Shown piece after piece: positions 26,035-35,497 of a DNA stretch of 64,000 nucleotides. Position 1 is the stretch's first letter; the number at the start of each line of letters is the position of its first letter. Source of the stretch: Bradyrhizobium sp. LTSP885. Lineage in GTDB: Bacteria > Pseudomonadota > Alphaproteobacteria > Rhizobiales > Xanthobacteraceae. The DNA lies in assembly GCF_000938305.1 (NCBI RefSeq), contig NZ_JYMT01000017.1, positions 39,140 to 103,139 of the forward strand. Reading direction: 5' to 3'. The translations under genes and the position numbers were made by a program. Under the pieces are notes generated by a model. The model was given only the letters and a program-made list of their open reading frames with translations, had not been told where the DNA came from and ran no database searches.

Positions 26035-27762
26035 TCACGGTCCGTACTTGGGCGCCGGCGTCTGGTTGTGGTCGTTCTCATCGACGATGCAGGTGAAGTT
26101 TGCCGCAATGCTGGTGCTGCCGCTGCCGTTGTACTTCGCGACCTTGGGGAAGACGCAGAGCGGCCGGGTCATCTGAACCGCGGGCGGCGTATCGGCGACG
26201 AATTTTGTCGCGACGATGGTTTGCGGCGCGACGCCGGTCTCGACCCAGTTGACCAGCGGCGTGAGCGCGTCGAACGTGTTGGGGCCGGGTCCGCCGGAGC
26301 AGTGGTACATCCCCGGCACCATGAACAGCCGGGCGTAGGTCTGGGTCCGCTGCAGCGCCGGGTTGCCACCCGGGAAGAAACCAGCCTGCTGGAATCCGCG
26401 GCCGTCGTTCCCGACCAGCGCATTGAAGTAGTTGATGCTGCTCTGCGATGGGATCAGCGGGTCGGCCCAGCCATGATACATCAACAGCTTGCCGCCATGT
26501 TCCCGGAACTCACCGAGATCGGTGCTGGTCGCGTTCAGCACCGCGGCAAGCTGGTCGTGGACGGTGTCGACGGCGTGGTGGAAGTTGAAATTCGCGAAAT
26601 TGACCGAACTTGCCGGGTAGCCGAAGCTCGGTCCGAACACCCAATAGAACAGGCCGTCGAAGGCAGGCTCTGGAAGTCGCTCCTGGAATGCGAGGCCCAG
26701 CGCGAGGATGTCGTCGGTTTCGTTGCCGCGTTCGGAGCCCGGATTGATGAGCTGTCCGTTCACCGGGTCGATCGTGCCGGCGTAGTATTTCTGCATGGTC
26801 GCGACCTGGTCGGCGGTCAGGCATGCCGGCGGCAGTTGGCCGCCGGTGCACAGCAGCGCCTTTGGATCAAAGCGACAGTCGCGCGGATCGGTCAGGAACT
26901 GGTCGGTGCTGGCGCCGCCGTCCTGGCCGACGCACTGCTTGATCACGGCCTGATTGATCAGCGTCATCTGGCCGGCCTGGATGAATCGGCCGGGGCTCGC
27001 ATGCGTGTTTTGCCAGCCCGCAAGCCCGGCCATGTGCAGGTGGGTGCGGTTGAACGCTGCGGCGCCCGCGAGAATGCCGTCATAGTCATTGGGGAAGCGC
27101 TGCGCCTCCATCAGGGCGTTCTGGCCGCCGGTGGAGCAGCCGGCGAAATAGGCCCTTTGCGCCCGCTTCCCGTAGAACGCGTTGGCGATCTCCTTGCCGT
27201 GCACCGTCATCAGGTGGATCGCCCGGAAGCCGAAATCCTTGATCCGCTCAGGATGCCCGAACAGTCCGGTCGACGGCGTCGTCGGATCGCCGAAGTCAAT
27301 GGCGAGCGCGTTGCCCATGTTGCCGCTTGAACCGCAGAACAGCGGATTGCAGCCCGAGGATCCGGTGCCGAGATCGCTGTTGGTCGCGGCAAAGCCGGCT
27401 TTGATGCCGGCGGCAAGCTCGGTGTAGGTGATCTGACCCTGGAAGCCGCCGCCGCCGGTGCCGAGGAACCTGCCGTTCCACGCGCCCTCGGGCAGCCAGA
27501 CCTCGATCTTGATGCTGGAATCGGAACTCGGGGTCAGAGTCGCGGTGACCCGGCAGAACGGCGGAAGGCCCGTGATTGGGCTGGAGCCGGGGACGACAAA
27601 GGTTCCCGTGGTGTTGTCTACAGCAGAATTGATCGTGGCGTACTGCAGTTGCAGGGATTGGAGATTGCTGCACGGCGTCGCCGCCGCGGGTGAGCTTCCG
27701 ATCGCGACACCGGCAAACAGGGCCATGGTCGCGCCGACGAGAGTGGGTCGATGACGCCTCAT
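26035..27762 (-). CDS. Tannase/feruloyl esterase family protein (secreted)
   Basis: The 575-residue product has a signal peptide (LVGATMALFAGVAIGSSPAAA) and the tannase-family nucleophile motif GCSTGGQ with Ser near residue 210. LPEGAWNGRFLGTGGGGFQG comes earlier, and a late GKLLMYHGWADPLIPS with the acid Asp plus MVPGMYHCSGG with the His complete a serine hydrolase triad. Cysteine pairs fit periplasmic disulfides. Substrates are probably phenolic esters of plant origin. The ATG at 27762 sits behind a strong GGGAGGACAG site, so upstream in-frame starts are disfavoured. Confidence 0.88.
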   Translation of the reverse strand: MRRHRPTLVGATMALFAGVAIGSSPAAATPCSNLQSLQLQYATINSAVDNTTGTFVVPGSSPITGLPPFCRVTATLTPSSDSSIKIEVWLPEGAWNGRFLGTGGGGFQGQITYTELAAGIKAGFAATNSDLGTGSSGCNPLFCGSSGNMGNALAIDFGDPTTPSTGLFGHPERIKDFGFRAIHLMTVHGKEIANAFYGKRAQRAYFAGCSTGGQNALMEAQRFPNDYDGILAGAAAFNRTHLHMAGLAGWQNTHASPGRFIQAGQMTLINQAVIKQCVGQDGGASTDQFLTDPRDCRFDPKALLCTGGQLPPACLTADQVATMQKYYAGTIDPVNGQLINPGSERGNETDDILALGLAFQERLPEPAFDGLFYWVFGPSFGYPASSVNFANFNFHHAVDTVHDQLAAVLNATSTDLGEFREHGGKLLMYHGWADPLIPSQSSINYFNALVGNDGRGFQQAGFFPGGNPALQRTQTYARLFMVPGMYHCSGGPGPNTFDALTPLVNWVETGVAPQTIVATKFVADTPPAVQMTRPLCVFPKVAKYNGSGSTSIAANFTCIVDENDHNQTPAPKYGP

Positions 27763-27880
27763 TCTGTCCTCCCTGATTTTTTGTAGTTGTGGGACCGGCA
27801 GGATAGCCAACCAGGATCACAACTCAAGGATGAACTCGCGCGAAGACGTCAGAGGCCCACAAGGGAGGCGATCCGAGTAT

Positions 27881-28792
27881 TTACTTGGCAGCGTGGCTGC
27901 CCTTTCCACCGCCGCCGACAATCACGCCCGCCGCTTTCTCGATCGGCTTGATCGCTTCGGTGAAATCCGACTCCGGCCCCTGGTCGCGGATGATGGTTTC
28001 CCAGATGCGGCCGACCGCCTCAGCCACTTCCATCGAGAGCCCGAGCGACCGCATCTCTTCCACCGCAAGCCGAATGTCCTTCACCATCAGCCCGGTGGCG
28101 AAACCGAAGTCGAAGGTGCGCGGCAGCACGGCACGCGGAAACTTGTCGCGGCTCGCGGTGTTCAGCCCCGAGCCCGCATTGATGACATCGATCATGACGG
28201 CCGGATCGAGCCCCGATTTGACGCCCATCACCACCGCCTCCGATGTCGCGACCATCGCGGTCGCCGAGAGGAAGTTGTTGGCGAGCTTCATGGTCTGGCC
28301 GGCGCCCGGCTTGGTGCCGATGAAGAACACCTTGCCGATGACGTCGAGCGCGGGTTTCACCAGTTCGAAGTCGGCTTTCGGGCCCGACACCATCACCGCC
28401 AGCGTGCCCTTCTCGGCGCCGCCGACGCCGCCGGAGACCGGGCTGTCGATCTGCACGATGTTCTGCTTTGCCAGTAGATCATGAATCTTCACCGCCATCT
28501 GCGAACCGACGGTGGAGAGATCGATGAAGCGCTTGACGCGCGTGCCCTCGATCACGCCGCCTGTGCCGGTCGCGACCTCGAGCGAGGCCTGCAGCGAGGG
28601 CAGGCTCGCCATCACGGTCTCGACGCGATCGGCGATGTCCTTTGGTGACGATGCCGCCTCGGCGCCCAGCGCCACGAGCTTGTCGACGGCGTTCTTCTGC
28701 GTGTCGAACACGGTGAGCGTGTGACCGGCCTCGATCAGCCGGCGCGCCATCGGGAAACCCATTTTCCCGAGGCCGATGAATCCGATGTCCAT
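27881..28792 (-). CDS. 3-Hydroxyisobutyrate dehydrogenase-family oxidoreductase
   Basis: This 303-residue beta-hydroxyacid dehydrogenase has the NAD(P) motif GFIGLGKMGFPMARRL, substrate motif DSPVSGGVGGAEKGTL and catalytic Lys in GAGQTMKLANNFL. The family includes MmsB, GarR and GlxR. The late residues do not let me choose the substrate. The CMD-family gene lies upstream on the same strand, separated by a palindromic repeat, so a shared transcript is possible. Confidence 0.88.
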   Translation of the reverse strand: MDIGFIGLGKMGFPMARRLIEAGHTLTVFDTQKNAVDKLVALGAEAASSPKDIADRVETVMASLPSLQASLEVATGTGGVIEGTRVKRFIDLSTVGSQMAVKIHDLLAKQNIVQIDSPVSGGVGGAEKGTLAVMVSGPKADFELVKPALDVIGKVFFIGTKPGAGQTMKLANNFLSATAMVATSEAVVMGVKSGLDPAVMIDVINAGSGLNTASRDKFPRAVLPRTFDFGFATGLMVKDIRLAVEEMRSLGLSMEVAEAVGRIWETIIRDQGPESDFTEAIKPIEKAAGVIVGGGGKGSHAAK

Positions 28793-28811
28793 GGTGTTCT
28801 TCTTTCCCTTG

Positions 28812-28895
28812 CGTCATTGCGAGGAGCGAAGCGACGAAGCAATCCATGCCTCAGCTTGTGGCGCTATGGATTGCTTCGCTTCGCTCGCAATGACG
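28812..28895. repeat. Palindromic repeat, CGTCATTGCGAG family, copy 1
   Basis: The element starts CGTCATTGCGAGGAGCGAAG and ends with the near-perfect complement, with inner arms AAGCAATCCAT and ATGGATTGCTT. Other copies lie at 43162-43248, 45234-45319 and 47191-47277. Confidence 0.85.
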
Positions 28896-28911
28896 GCGCA
28901 AACGGCTGTTG

Positions 28912-29295
28912 TTAGGCCTTGTTATCGATCTCGGCGAACACTTCGCGGGCGATGCGAAAACTGTCGACGCCGGCGGGGATGCCGGCATAGATCGACACCT
29001 GCATGAAGATCTCGCGGATCTCGTCGCGGCTGACGCCGTTGGTCAGCGCGCCCTTGATGTGCGCCTTCAATTCGTGCGGCCGGTTCAGGATCGAGATCAT
29101 GGCGAGGTTGAGCATGCTGCGGGTCTTGTGCGGCAGTTCCTCGCGGCCCCACACCGCGCCCCAGCAATATTCGGTGACGAGTTCCTGGAACGGCTTGTTG
29201 AAGCTGTCGGCGTTCTTCAGCGCGTTGTTGACATAGGCCTCGCCGAGCACGGCCTTGCGGATCTCGAGCCCCTTGTCGTGCGTCTTCTGGTCCAT
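28912..29295 (-). CDS. Carboxymuconolactone decarboxylase-family protein
   Basis: This 127-residue AhpD/CMD-like helical protein has the segments EYCWGAVWGREELPHKTRS and NRPHELKAHIKGALTNG, typical of 4-carboxymuconolactone decarboxylase relatives. It lacks the CxxC of AhpD peroxidase-type members. No protocatechuate pathway genes are adjacent, so a PcaC role is unproven. Confidence 0.85.
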   Translation of the reverse strand: MDQKTHDKGLEIRKAVLGEAYVNNALKNADSFNKPFQELVTEYCWGAVWGREELPHKTRSMLNLAMISILNRPHELKAHIKGALTNGVSRDEIREIFMQVSIYAGIPAGVDSFRIAREVFAEIDNKA

Positions 29296-29476
29296 GACGT
29301 TTCCTCATAGGTTAAGGCGATGGTTCGGCCTTGTTCCATCCTGGACGTTACGGGGTCGGACCGCCGCAGTCACGCCTTCGTGTTATGCGTATTTCCCGGT
29401 GTGGGTTACGCGCCGAAACGGGTGCCTCGATGCCGCCGTTGTGCTAGGCTGACCCGCCGGCGACTTGGAGATTTGA

Positions 29477-32104
29477 TTGAGCGGCGCCAATCTCGACCCA
29501 TCAGAGAACCCGTCACGTGGCGTGACCGACAGCGATGCGATCGCGCGGCTGAAGCTGACGCAGGCTCTGCAGCGGGCAAAGTTATCGATCGCATGGGAAC
29601 GGGCCTGGCCGCATCTGGCGCGATTCCTGACGGTCGCCGGTCTGTTCCTGGTCGCATCATGGGCCGGGCTGTGGCAGGTGCTGCCGTTTGTCGTACGGCT
29701 GGCCGGTACCGCCTTGTTTGCGCTCGCCGCGCTGGCGGCGCTATCGCCGCTGGTCCGTTTCCGCTGGCCGACCCGTGAGGAGGGCCTGAGCCGGCTCGAC
29801 CGCGGCGCCGGCATTCGCCATCGTCCGGCGACCACGCTCTCCGACACGCTGACGACGCAGGATCCGTTCGCCCGCGCGCTGTGGCAGGCGCAGCGCGAGC
29901 GCACGCTGGCCTCGATCAAGCGGATCCGCGCCGGCCTGCCGCAGCCGAAGCTCTCGATCCACGATCCCTGGGCGCTGCGGGCGCTTGTCATCGTGATGCT
30001 GGTGGCAACCTATGTCGCGGCCGGCGACGAGCGCGGCCTGCGGATCGCCTCCGCGTTCGACTGGAACGGCATCATGGCGCCGGCCAACATCCGGGTCGAC
30101 GCCTGGGTGACGCCGCCGAATTACACCGGCAAGCCGCCGATTATCCTGTCGAACGCCAACAAGGACGCCACGGCGGCCGACAATGGCCCGCTCGCGGTTC
30201 CGGCCGGCTCTACGCTTTTGGTGCGCTCCAGCGGCGGCACCATTGACGTCGTGGTCGGTGGCAGCGTGACCGAAATTGCGCCGAGCGAGGAGGCGCCCAA
30301 GGGCACCAACGAGCGGCATTTCAAGATTGCCGGCGACGGCACTGCGCATGTCCGCGCCCCGGCCGGCCAGCCGCTGTGGAAGTTCACCGCGAGCCCCGAC
30401 CGCCCGCCGACCATCGCGCTCGCCAAGGATCCGGAGCGGCAGGCGCGCGGCGCGATGCAGCTGTCCTACAAGCTCGAGGACGATTACGGCGTCACCGAAG
30501 CCCGCGCGCAGGTCGCGCTCCGCCCGGGGGAAGCTCAGAAGGATCCGAGCCGCGACGCTGCCAAGGATACCGCAAAGGACGCCACCAAGACCGCCGAGAC
30601 GCATCCGCTGTTCGATCCGCCCCAATTCCCGCTGGTGCTGCCGAACGCCCGCACCCGCAACGGTGTCGGCCAGATGGTGAAGGACCTCAGCGAAGACCCT
30701 TACGCCGGCGCCGACGTGACGCTGACGCTGACGGCAAAGGATGAGGCCGGCAATGAGGGCAGGAGCGAGCCGTTCAACATGCGGCTGCCCGAGCGTCTCT
30801 TCACCAAACCCCTGGCGCGCGCGCTGATCGAGCAGCGCCGGATTCTCGCGCTCGACGCCAACCAGAATTCGCAGGTCTTCACCGCGCTCGACGCGCTGAT
30901 GATCGCGCCCGAATTGTTCACGCCGGAGACCGGCTACTATCTCGGCCTCTACAGCGTGGCCCGGCAGCTCGAGGCGGCACGCACCGACGATCAGCTGCGC
31001 GAAGTGGTCGTGAGCATGTGGGCGCTCGCCGTCACCATCGAGGATGGCAACATCACCGACGTCGACAAGGCGCTGCGTGCGGCGCAGGACGCGCTCAAGC
31101 AGGCGCTGGAGCAGGGCGCGACCAACGAGGAGATCAAGAAGCTCACCGACAATCTGCGCGCCGCGCTGGATAATTTCCTGCGCCAGCTCGCCGAGCAATT
31201 CCGCAACAACCCGCAGCAACTGGCCCGGCCGCTCGATCCCAACACCAAGATGTTGAGCCAGAACGACCTGAAGAACATGCTCGACCGCATGGAGCGTCTG
31301 TCCAAATCCGGCGACAAGGAGGCTGCCAAGCAGCTGCTCGAGCAGATGCAGCAGATGCTCGAGAACCTGCAGATGGCGCAGCCCCAGCAGGGTGACCAGG
31401 ACATGGAGCAGGCGCTCAACGAGCTCGGCGACATGATCCGTAAGCAGCAGCAGTTGCGCGACAAGACCTACAAGCAGGGCCAGGATTCGCGGCGCGACCG
31501 CATGCGCGGCAAGCAGGGCGACCAGTCGATGTCCGACCTGCAGCAGGACCAGCAGGGCCTGCGCGACCGGCTCAAGAAGCTGCAGGACGAACTCGCCAAG
31601 CGCGGCATGGGACCGGATCAGCGCGGCCAGAAAGGCCAGAAGGGCGATCAGGGCCAACAAGGCCAGCAGGGGGCCGAGCAAGGCGACCAGAGCGGCGACG
31701 AAGACGGCCTCGATCAGGCCGATTCCGCGATGGGCGACGCCGGCGGACGGCTCGGCGAAGGCAATGCTGACGGCGCGGTGGATTCGCAGGGGCGTGCGCT
31801 GGACGCGTTGCGCAAGGGCGCCCAGAGCCTCGCCGACGCCATGCAGCCAGGCGACGGCGACCAGCCCGGCGATGGCCCCGGCAACCGCGCCGGCCGCCAG
31901 CAGAGCGGCGGCAGCCAGACCGATCCGCTCGGCCGTCCCTTGCATGGCCGCGAATTCGGCGACGATTACACGGTGAAGATTCCCGGCGAGATCGACGTGC
32001 AGCGCGTGCGCCGCATCCTCGAGGAACTGCGCCGCCGCCTCGCCGACCCGTCGCGGCCGCAGATCGAGCTCGACTACATCGAGCGGCTGCTGAAGGATTA
32101 TTGA
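29477..32104 (+). CDS. Large membrane protein, TIGR02302/DUF4175 family
   Basis: The 875-residue product starts at TTG behind GGAG. It has two or three N-terminal membrane helices (about 50-95) and another at about 170-185, then an extended region rich in Ala/Pro and a long Gln/Asp/Gly-rich low-complexity stretch (about 620-800) with helical, coiled-coil-like DQLREVVVSMWALAV and LLEQMQQMLENLQM segments. It ends VRRILEELRRRLADPSRPQIE. The family is restricted mostly to alphaproteobacteria and its function is unknown. It precedes a convergent CpdR-like receiver gene. Confidence 0.85.
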   Translation: MSGANLDPSENPSRGVTDSDAIARLKLTQALQRAKLSIAWERAWPHLARFLTVAGLFLVASWAGLWQVLPFVVRLAGTALFALAALAALSPLVRFRWPTREEGLSRLDRGAGIRHRPATTLSDTLTTQDPFARALWQAQRERTLASIKRIRAGLPQPKLSIHDPWALRALVIVMLVATYVAAGDERGLRIASAFDWNGIMAPANIRVDAWVTPPNYTGKPPIILSNANKDATAADNGPLAVPAGSTLLVRSSGGTIDVVVGGSVTEIAPSEEAPKGTNERHFKIAGDGTAHVRAPAGQPLWKFTASPDRPPTIALAKDPERQARGAMQLSYKLEDDYGVTEARAQVALRPGEAQKDPSRDAAKDTAKDATKTAETHPLFDPPQFPLVLPNARTRNGVGQMVKDLSEDPYAGADVTLTLTAKDEAGNEGRSEPFNMRLPERLFTKPLARALIEQRRILALDANQNSQVFTALDALMIAPELFTPETGYYLGLYSVARQLEAARTDDQLREVVVSMWALAVTIEDGNITDVDKALRAAQDALKQALEQGATNEEIKKLTDNLRAALDNFLRQLAEQFRNNPQQLARPLDPNTKMLSQNDLKNMLDRMERLSKSGDKEAAKQLLEQMQQMLENLQMAQPQQGDQDMEQALNELGDMIRKQQQLRDKTYKQGQDSRRDRMRGKQGDQSMSDLQQDQQGLRDRLKKLQDELAKRGMGPDQRGQKGQKGDQGQQGQQGAEQGDQSGDEDGLDQADSAMGDAGGRLGEGNADGAVDSQGRALDALRKGAQSLADAMQPGDGDQPGDGPGNRAGRQQSGGSQTDPLGRPLHGREFGDDYTVKIPGEIDVQRVRRILEELRRRLADPSRPQIELDYIERLLKDY

Positions 32105-32126
32105 GTTTTTGCCGCGCGCTCCGCTG

Positions 32127-32226
32127 TCATCGCCCGGCTTGTCCGGGCGACCCAGTATTCCAGAGACGTCAGCGATTGAATCGAGAGGTCTCGGCGTACT
32201 GGATACCCCGCATGCGCGGGGTATGA
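32127..32226. repeat. Intergenic palindromic element with two hairpins
   Basis: CGCCCGG...CCGGGCG near 32131-32149 and CCCCGCATGCGCGGGG near 32205-32221 sit between the convergent DUF4175 and receiver genes and probably terminate both. GTCAT begins and ATGAC ends the element, as in the other dispersed repeats here. Confidence 0.65.
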
Positions 32227-32255
32227 CACCTTGTGTGCGTTAGGCCGCTCGGGCG

Positions 32256-32630
32256 TTACGTCTTTCGCGCCGCCAGCGCGTCGGCCACCGCGGTGCGGAT
32301 GTCGGCCACCGAAAACGGCTTTGTCACCACGTCATGCACGATCGCATTGAGGCCTGAGGCGCGCTCGCGCTGGTCGGCGAAGCCGGTCATCAGCAGGATC
32401 TTCAAATCCGGGAAGTCGCGCGCAGCAGTGAGCGCCAGCGCGATACCGTCCATCACGGGCATCTGGATGTCGGTAAGCAGGAGGTCGAATGCGCCCTCGT
32501 CACGCGTCAGCAGCTCCAGCGCTTCGGCGCCGTCCTGCGCGGTGACGATCTCGTGGCCGTCCATCGCGATGGCGCGTGCCACCAGCGTGCGCATGGAGTC
32601 TTCGTCGTCGGCGATCAGGATACGCGGCAT
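32256..32630 (-). CDS. cpdR: Single-domain response regulator, CpdR-like
   Basis: The 124-residue product is a lone receiver domain: acidic ADDEDSMR, phospho-acceptor Asp in LLLTDIQMPVMDG, the Thr/Phe positions in LLMTGFADQ and Lys in VVTKPFS. CpdR proteins are ClpXP adaptors that control the alphaproteobacterial cell cycle when unphosphorylated. The ILIADDEDSMRTLVARA start and MTGFA motif resemble CpdR more than CheY or DivK. The assignment to CpdR rather than another lone receiver is likely but not certain. Confidence 0.72.
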   Translation of the reverse strand: MPRILIADDEDSMRTLVARAIAMDGHEIVTAQDGAEALELLTRDEGAFDLLLTDIQMPVMDGIALALTAARDFPDLKILLMTGFADQRERASGLNAIVHDVVTKPFSVADIRTAVADALAARKT

Positions 32631-32668
32631 GATGAGCGGTCAGTTCCAGGAAACGGCGGCGCCTCGCC

Positions 32669-33562
32669 TCAGGCCCGGCCGCCGGTGAGATCGTGCTTGT
32701 TGAAGAAGCGGACGTCGATATCGCGGCCTTCGGGCGGCGGCGAGGCGAGCCTCGACTTGAAGAAGGCCTGTTCGCCGGGATTGAGCGCCGCCTGTTCCAG
32801 CACTGCGTTCCAGGCGTAGATTTCGGCGCCTTGTGCGTCGCGGACCGCGAAGCGCAGCCGCGGCAGCTCGACCGCCTTGCGGGTCTGGCCGACGATCATG
32901 CCCTCGATCACCAGCACCGGCTTGCCGTCGACGGTCTCGTTGGTGATCTTGAGGTCCTTGAACGCGAGCCCGCGCAGATTCACCTCGATCCCGACCATCT
33001 TGTAGAACAGCGCCGTCTGCGGCAGCAGCCGCACCACATCGTTGCGCCAGACGAAGAGCGCAACGATCAGCGCGGCCATGGCCGCGCAGGTCGTCGGCAG
33101 GGTGCCGATCACCGGCATGAAGGGAATTCGGGGCAGCGACGGCAGCCGGAACAGGTTCGGACGGAACAGGCTCGGCAGCCGGAAGCGGCGTTTGGCCCCG
33201 GCCGAATCATGGGCGGCACTGGCGTCGAGATGGGCCTCGGCATCCTCCTTGGCCACCGCCGGCCAGTCGGCGTCGGCAGCATCTTGGCCCTCCGGCCAGT
33301 CGGCCGAAATCGAGGGGCTGTCGACCACCGGGGCCTCCCCGCCGACCTCCTCCCGGGCCATCGCCTCCCATTCGGCGGCGGCGTCGGAGCCGGCGGACTG
33401 GCTTGCGCCCGCCATCGCTGGCATTGCGGCGTCGACCGCATCCTCCGGCCGCGCCAGCCAGACCTCCTTGCAGCGGGAACAGCGCACGGTTCGCCCGGCG
33501 TCGCCCAGGGTGGCCAGATTGATGGCGTAGGATGTTGTACAATGCGGGCAAACGATGTGCAT
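32669..33562 (-). CDS. MJ0042-type zinc-ribbon membrane protein (DUF3426-like)
   Basis: The 297-residue product starts MHIVCPHCTTSYAI and has a second pair CSRCKEVW, making an MJ0042 zinc ribbon at residues 5-36. An acidic linker, a basic stretch, one membrane helix (TCAAMAALIVALFVW) and a C-terminal domain with ITNETVDGKPVLVIEG follow, as in DUF3426 proteins. It is divergent from ftsE across 170 bp, a common rhizobial arrangement. Function unknown. Confidence 0.85.
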   Translation of the reverse strand: MHIVCPHCTTSYAINLATLGDAGRTVRCSRCKEVWLARPEDAVDAAMPAMAGASQSAGSDAAAEWEAMAREEVGGEAPVVDSPSISADWPEGQDAADADWPAVAKEDAEAHLDASAAHDSAGAKRRFRLPSLFRPNLFRLPSLPRIPFMPVIGTLPTTCAAMAALIVALFVWRNDVVRLLPQTALFYKMVGIEVNLRGLAFKDLKITNETVDGKPVLVIEGMIVGQTRKAVELPRLRFAVRDAQGAEIYAWNAVLEQAALNPGEQAFFKSRLASPPPEGRDIDVRFFNKHDLTGGRA

Positions 33563-33732
33563 GGAGCCCTATCTCCACCGTGTCTCTGCCCGGATGCTAC
33601 AGAGCGACCGTTAACGAATCGGAAACCATAACCGAAGCACAACCCTTTTGTGCGGTTTGCGGCCGGTTCGCCGGTCTCAGGGCCCATTGTGCAGGGTTTT
33701 GGGCGATCGCCCCTCTCGCACGGAGCTAGCGC

Positions 33733-34392
33733 TTGGTTCGGTTCGAAAATGTCGGTTTGCGCTACGGGCTCGGCCCGGAGATTTTGCGCGACCTCTCCTT
33801 CATGATCCCGGCGCATTCGTTCCAGTTCCTCACCGGGCCGTCGGGCGCCGGCAAGACCTCGCTGCTGCGGCTGTTGTTCCTGTCGATGCGGCCGACCCGC
33901 GGGCTGGTCAATTTGTTCGGCCACGACGTTTCGCTGCTCGGCAAGGATCAGATTGCCGATTTGCGCAAGCGGATCGGCATCGTGCTGCAGGACTTCCGCC
34001 TGCTCGACCACATGACGACCTACGAGAATGTCGCGCTGCCGTTCCGCGTGATGGGCCGCGAGGAATCCAGTTATCGCCGCGAGGTAATCGACCTGCTGAA
34101 ATGGGTCGGCCTCGGCGAACGCATGGACGCGCTGCCGCCGATCCTGTCGGGCGGCGAGAAGCAGCGCGCCGCGATCGCGCGCGCGGTGATCTCGCGGCCG
34201 CAATTGCTGCTGGCGGACGAGCCGACCGGCAGCGTCGATCCGACGCTCGGGCGGCGCCTGCTGCGTCTGTTTATCGAGCTCAACAAGTCCGGCACCGCCG
34301 TCATCATCGCGACCCACGATATCACGCTGATGGATCAATACGAGGCGCGGCGGCTGGTGCTGCATCAGGGACGGCTGCACATCTATGAGTAG
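33733..34392 (+). CDS. ftsE: Cell division ATP-binding protein FtsE
   Basis: The 219-residue ABC ATPase has Walker A GPSGAGKTSLL, signature LSGGEKQRAAIARA, Walker B LLLADEPTGSVD and the switch His in IIATHD. With FtsX it links the divisome to periplasmic cell-wall hydrolysis. The start appears to be TTG at 33733. ftsX begins within its last codons (8-bp overlap). Confidence 0.94.
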   Translation: MVRFENVGLRYGLGPEILRDLSFMIPAHSFQFLTGPSGAGKTSLLRLLFLSMRPTRGLVNLFGHDVSLLGKDQIADLRKRIGIVLQDFRLLDHMTTYENVALPFRVMGREESSYRREVIDLLKWVGLGERMDALPPILSGGEKQRAAIARAVISRPQLLLADEPTGSVDPTLGRRLLRLFIELNKSGTAVIIATHDITLMDQYEARRLVLHQGRLHIYE

Positions 34393-35356
34393 GAACGGCG
34401 ACGAGCAGGTCTCGCTGGTCGATCTCGGGCGCGAACGCCCGCAGGTCCCGGCCACGGCGCGCAACATGTCGCCGATCGTGCCGCGCGCCTCGATCTCCGG
34501 CCGCGCGCTGGTCGCGGTGGTCGCGATCATGACCTTCCTCGCCTCGATCACGACCGGCGCCGTGCTGCTGGTCAGCGCGTCGGCCGCCGAATGGCAATCG
34601 GAGGTCTCGAGCGAGATCACCATCCAGGTGCGGCCCGCGGCCAGTCGCGACCTCGACCGCGACGCGCAGGCAGCAGTGGATGCGATGCGCGCGCAGCCTG
34701 GAATCCTCGAGGTCCGACCGTTCAGCAAGGAGGAGTCGGCCAAGCTGCTGGAGCCGTGGCTCGGCAGCGGGCTCTCGATCGATGAATTGCCGGTGCCGCG
34801 CGTCATCGTGGCGCGGGTGCAGCCCGGCACGACGCTCGATCTCGCCGCGCTGCGCGCCCGGGTGACGCAGGCGGCGCCGTCGGCAAGCGTCGACGATCAC
34901 CGGGCCTGGATCGAGCGCATGCGCTCGATGACCGGCGCCACCGTGTTCGCCGGCATCGGCATCCTGATTCTCGTGATCATCGCCACCATCATCTCGGTGT
35001 CGTTCGCCACGCGCGGCGCGATGGCGGCCAACCGCCCGATCGTCGAGGTGCTGCATTTCGTCGGCGCCGGCGACACCTATATCGCCAACCGCTTCCTGCG
35101 GCATTTCCTCAGGCTCGGTTTCGAGGGCGGGCTGATCGGCGGCGGCGCGGCGATGCTGGCGTTCGGCTTCTCCGAATCGATCGCCAACTGGTTCTCCGGC
35201 ACGCCGGTGGGCGACCAGTTCGCGGCGCTGCTCGGTACGTTCTCGCTGCGTCCGTTGGGCTATCTGGCGCTGGCGGCGCAGGCGGCGCTGATCGCCATCA
35301 TCACCGCATGGGCGTCGCGGCGCACCCTGTTTGCGACCCTTGATGACATCGAGTGA
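34385..35356 (+). CDS. ftsX: Cell division protein FtsX
   Basis: The 323-residue permease-like partner of FtsE has one membrane helix at about residues 42-63, a large periplasmic domain, and three C-terminal helices (around 190, 240 and 290). The ITIQVRPAASRD strand begins the periplasmic domain. It overlaps ftsE by 8 bp, which indicates coupling. A dispersed hairpin element separates it from the YdcF gene. Confidence 0.92.
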   Translation: MSRNGDEQVSLVDLGRERPQVPATARNMSPIVPRASISGRALVAVVAIMTFLASITTGAVLLVSASAAEWQSEVSSEITIQVRPAASRDLDRDAQAAVDAMRAQPGILEVRPFSKEESAKLLEPWLGSGLSIDELPVPRVIVARVQPGTTLDLAALRARVTQAAPSASVDDHRAWIERMRSMTGATVFAGIGILILVIIATIISVSFATRGAMAANRPIVEVLHFVGAGDTYIANRFLRHFLRLGFEGGLIGGGAAMLAFGFSESIANWFSGTPVGDQFAALLGTFSLRPLGYLALAAQAALIAIITAWASRRTLFATLDDIE

Positions 35357-35391
35357 CGGCCGCAAGCGGACGTCACGCGGCTCCATCGTTT

Positions 35392-35463
35392 GAGCATGAT
35401 CCTTGCAGATACCGTGCACTTATAGGCCGGAAAAACCGGTTTCCACTTTTCCGGATCATGCTC
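35392..35463. repeat. Dispersed hairpin element (GAGCATGATCC family)
   Basis: GAGCATGATCC and GGATCATGCTC form a perfect 11-bp outer stem around a second GGCCGG/CCGGTTTCC hairpin. A degenerate relative lies at 20326-20376. It sits between ftsX and the YdcF gene. Confidence 0.7.
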
Positions 35464-35497
35464 TAAAATTGGCACCGGGGAAGGACCGCTGCATCAC

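Noticed and set aside
29741..31945. 734-residue open frame antisense to the DUF4175 gene
   Set aside because: Low-complexity Leu/Ala/Val/Arg translation typical of the complement of a high-GC gene; the sense frame has family motifs.
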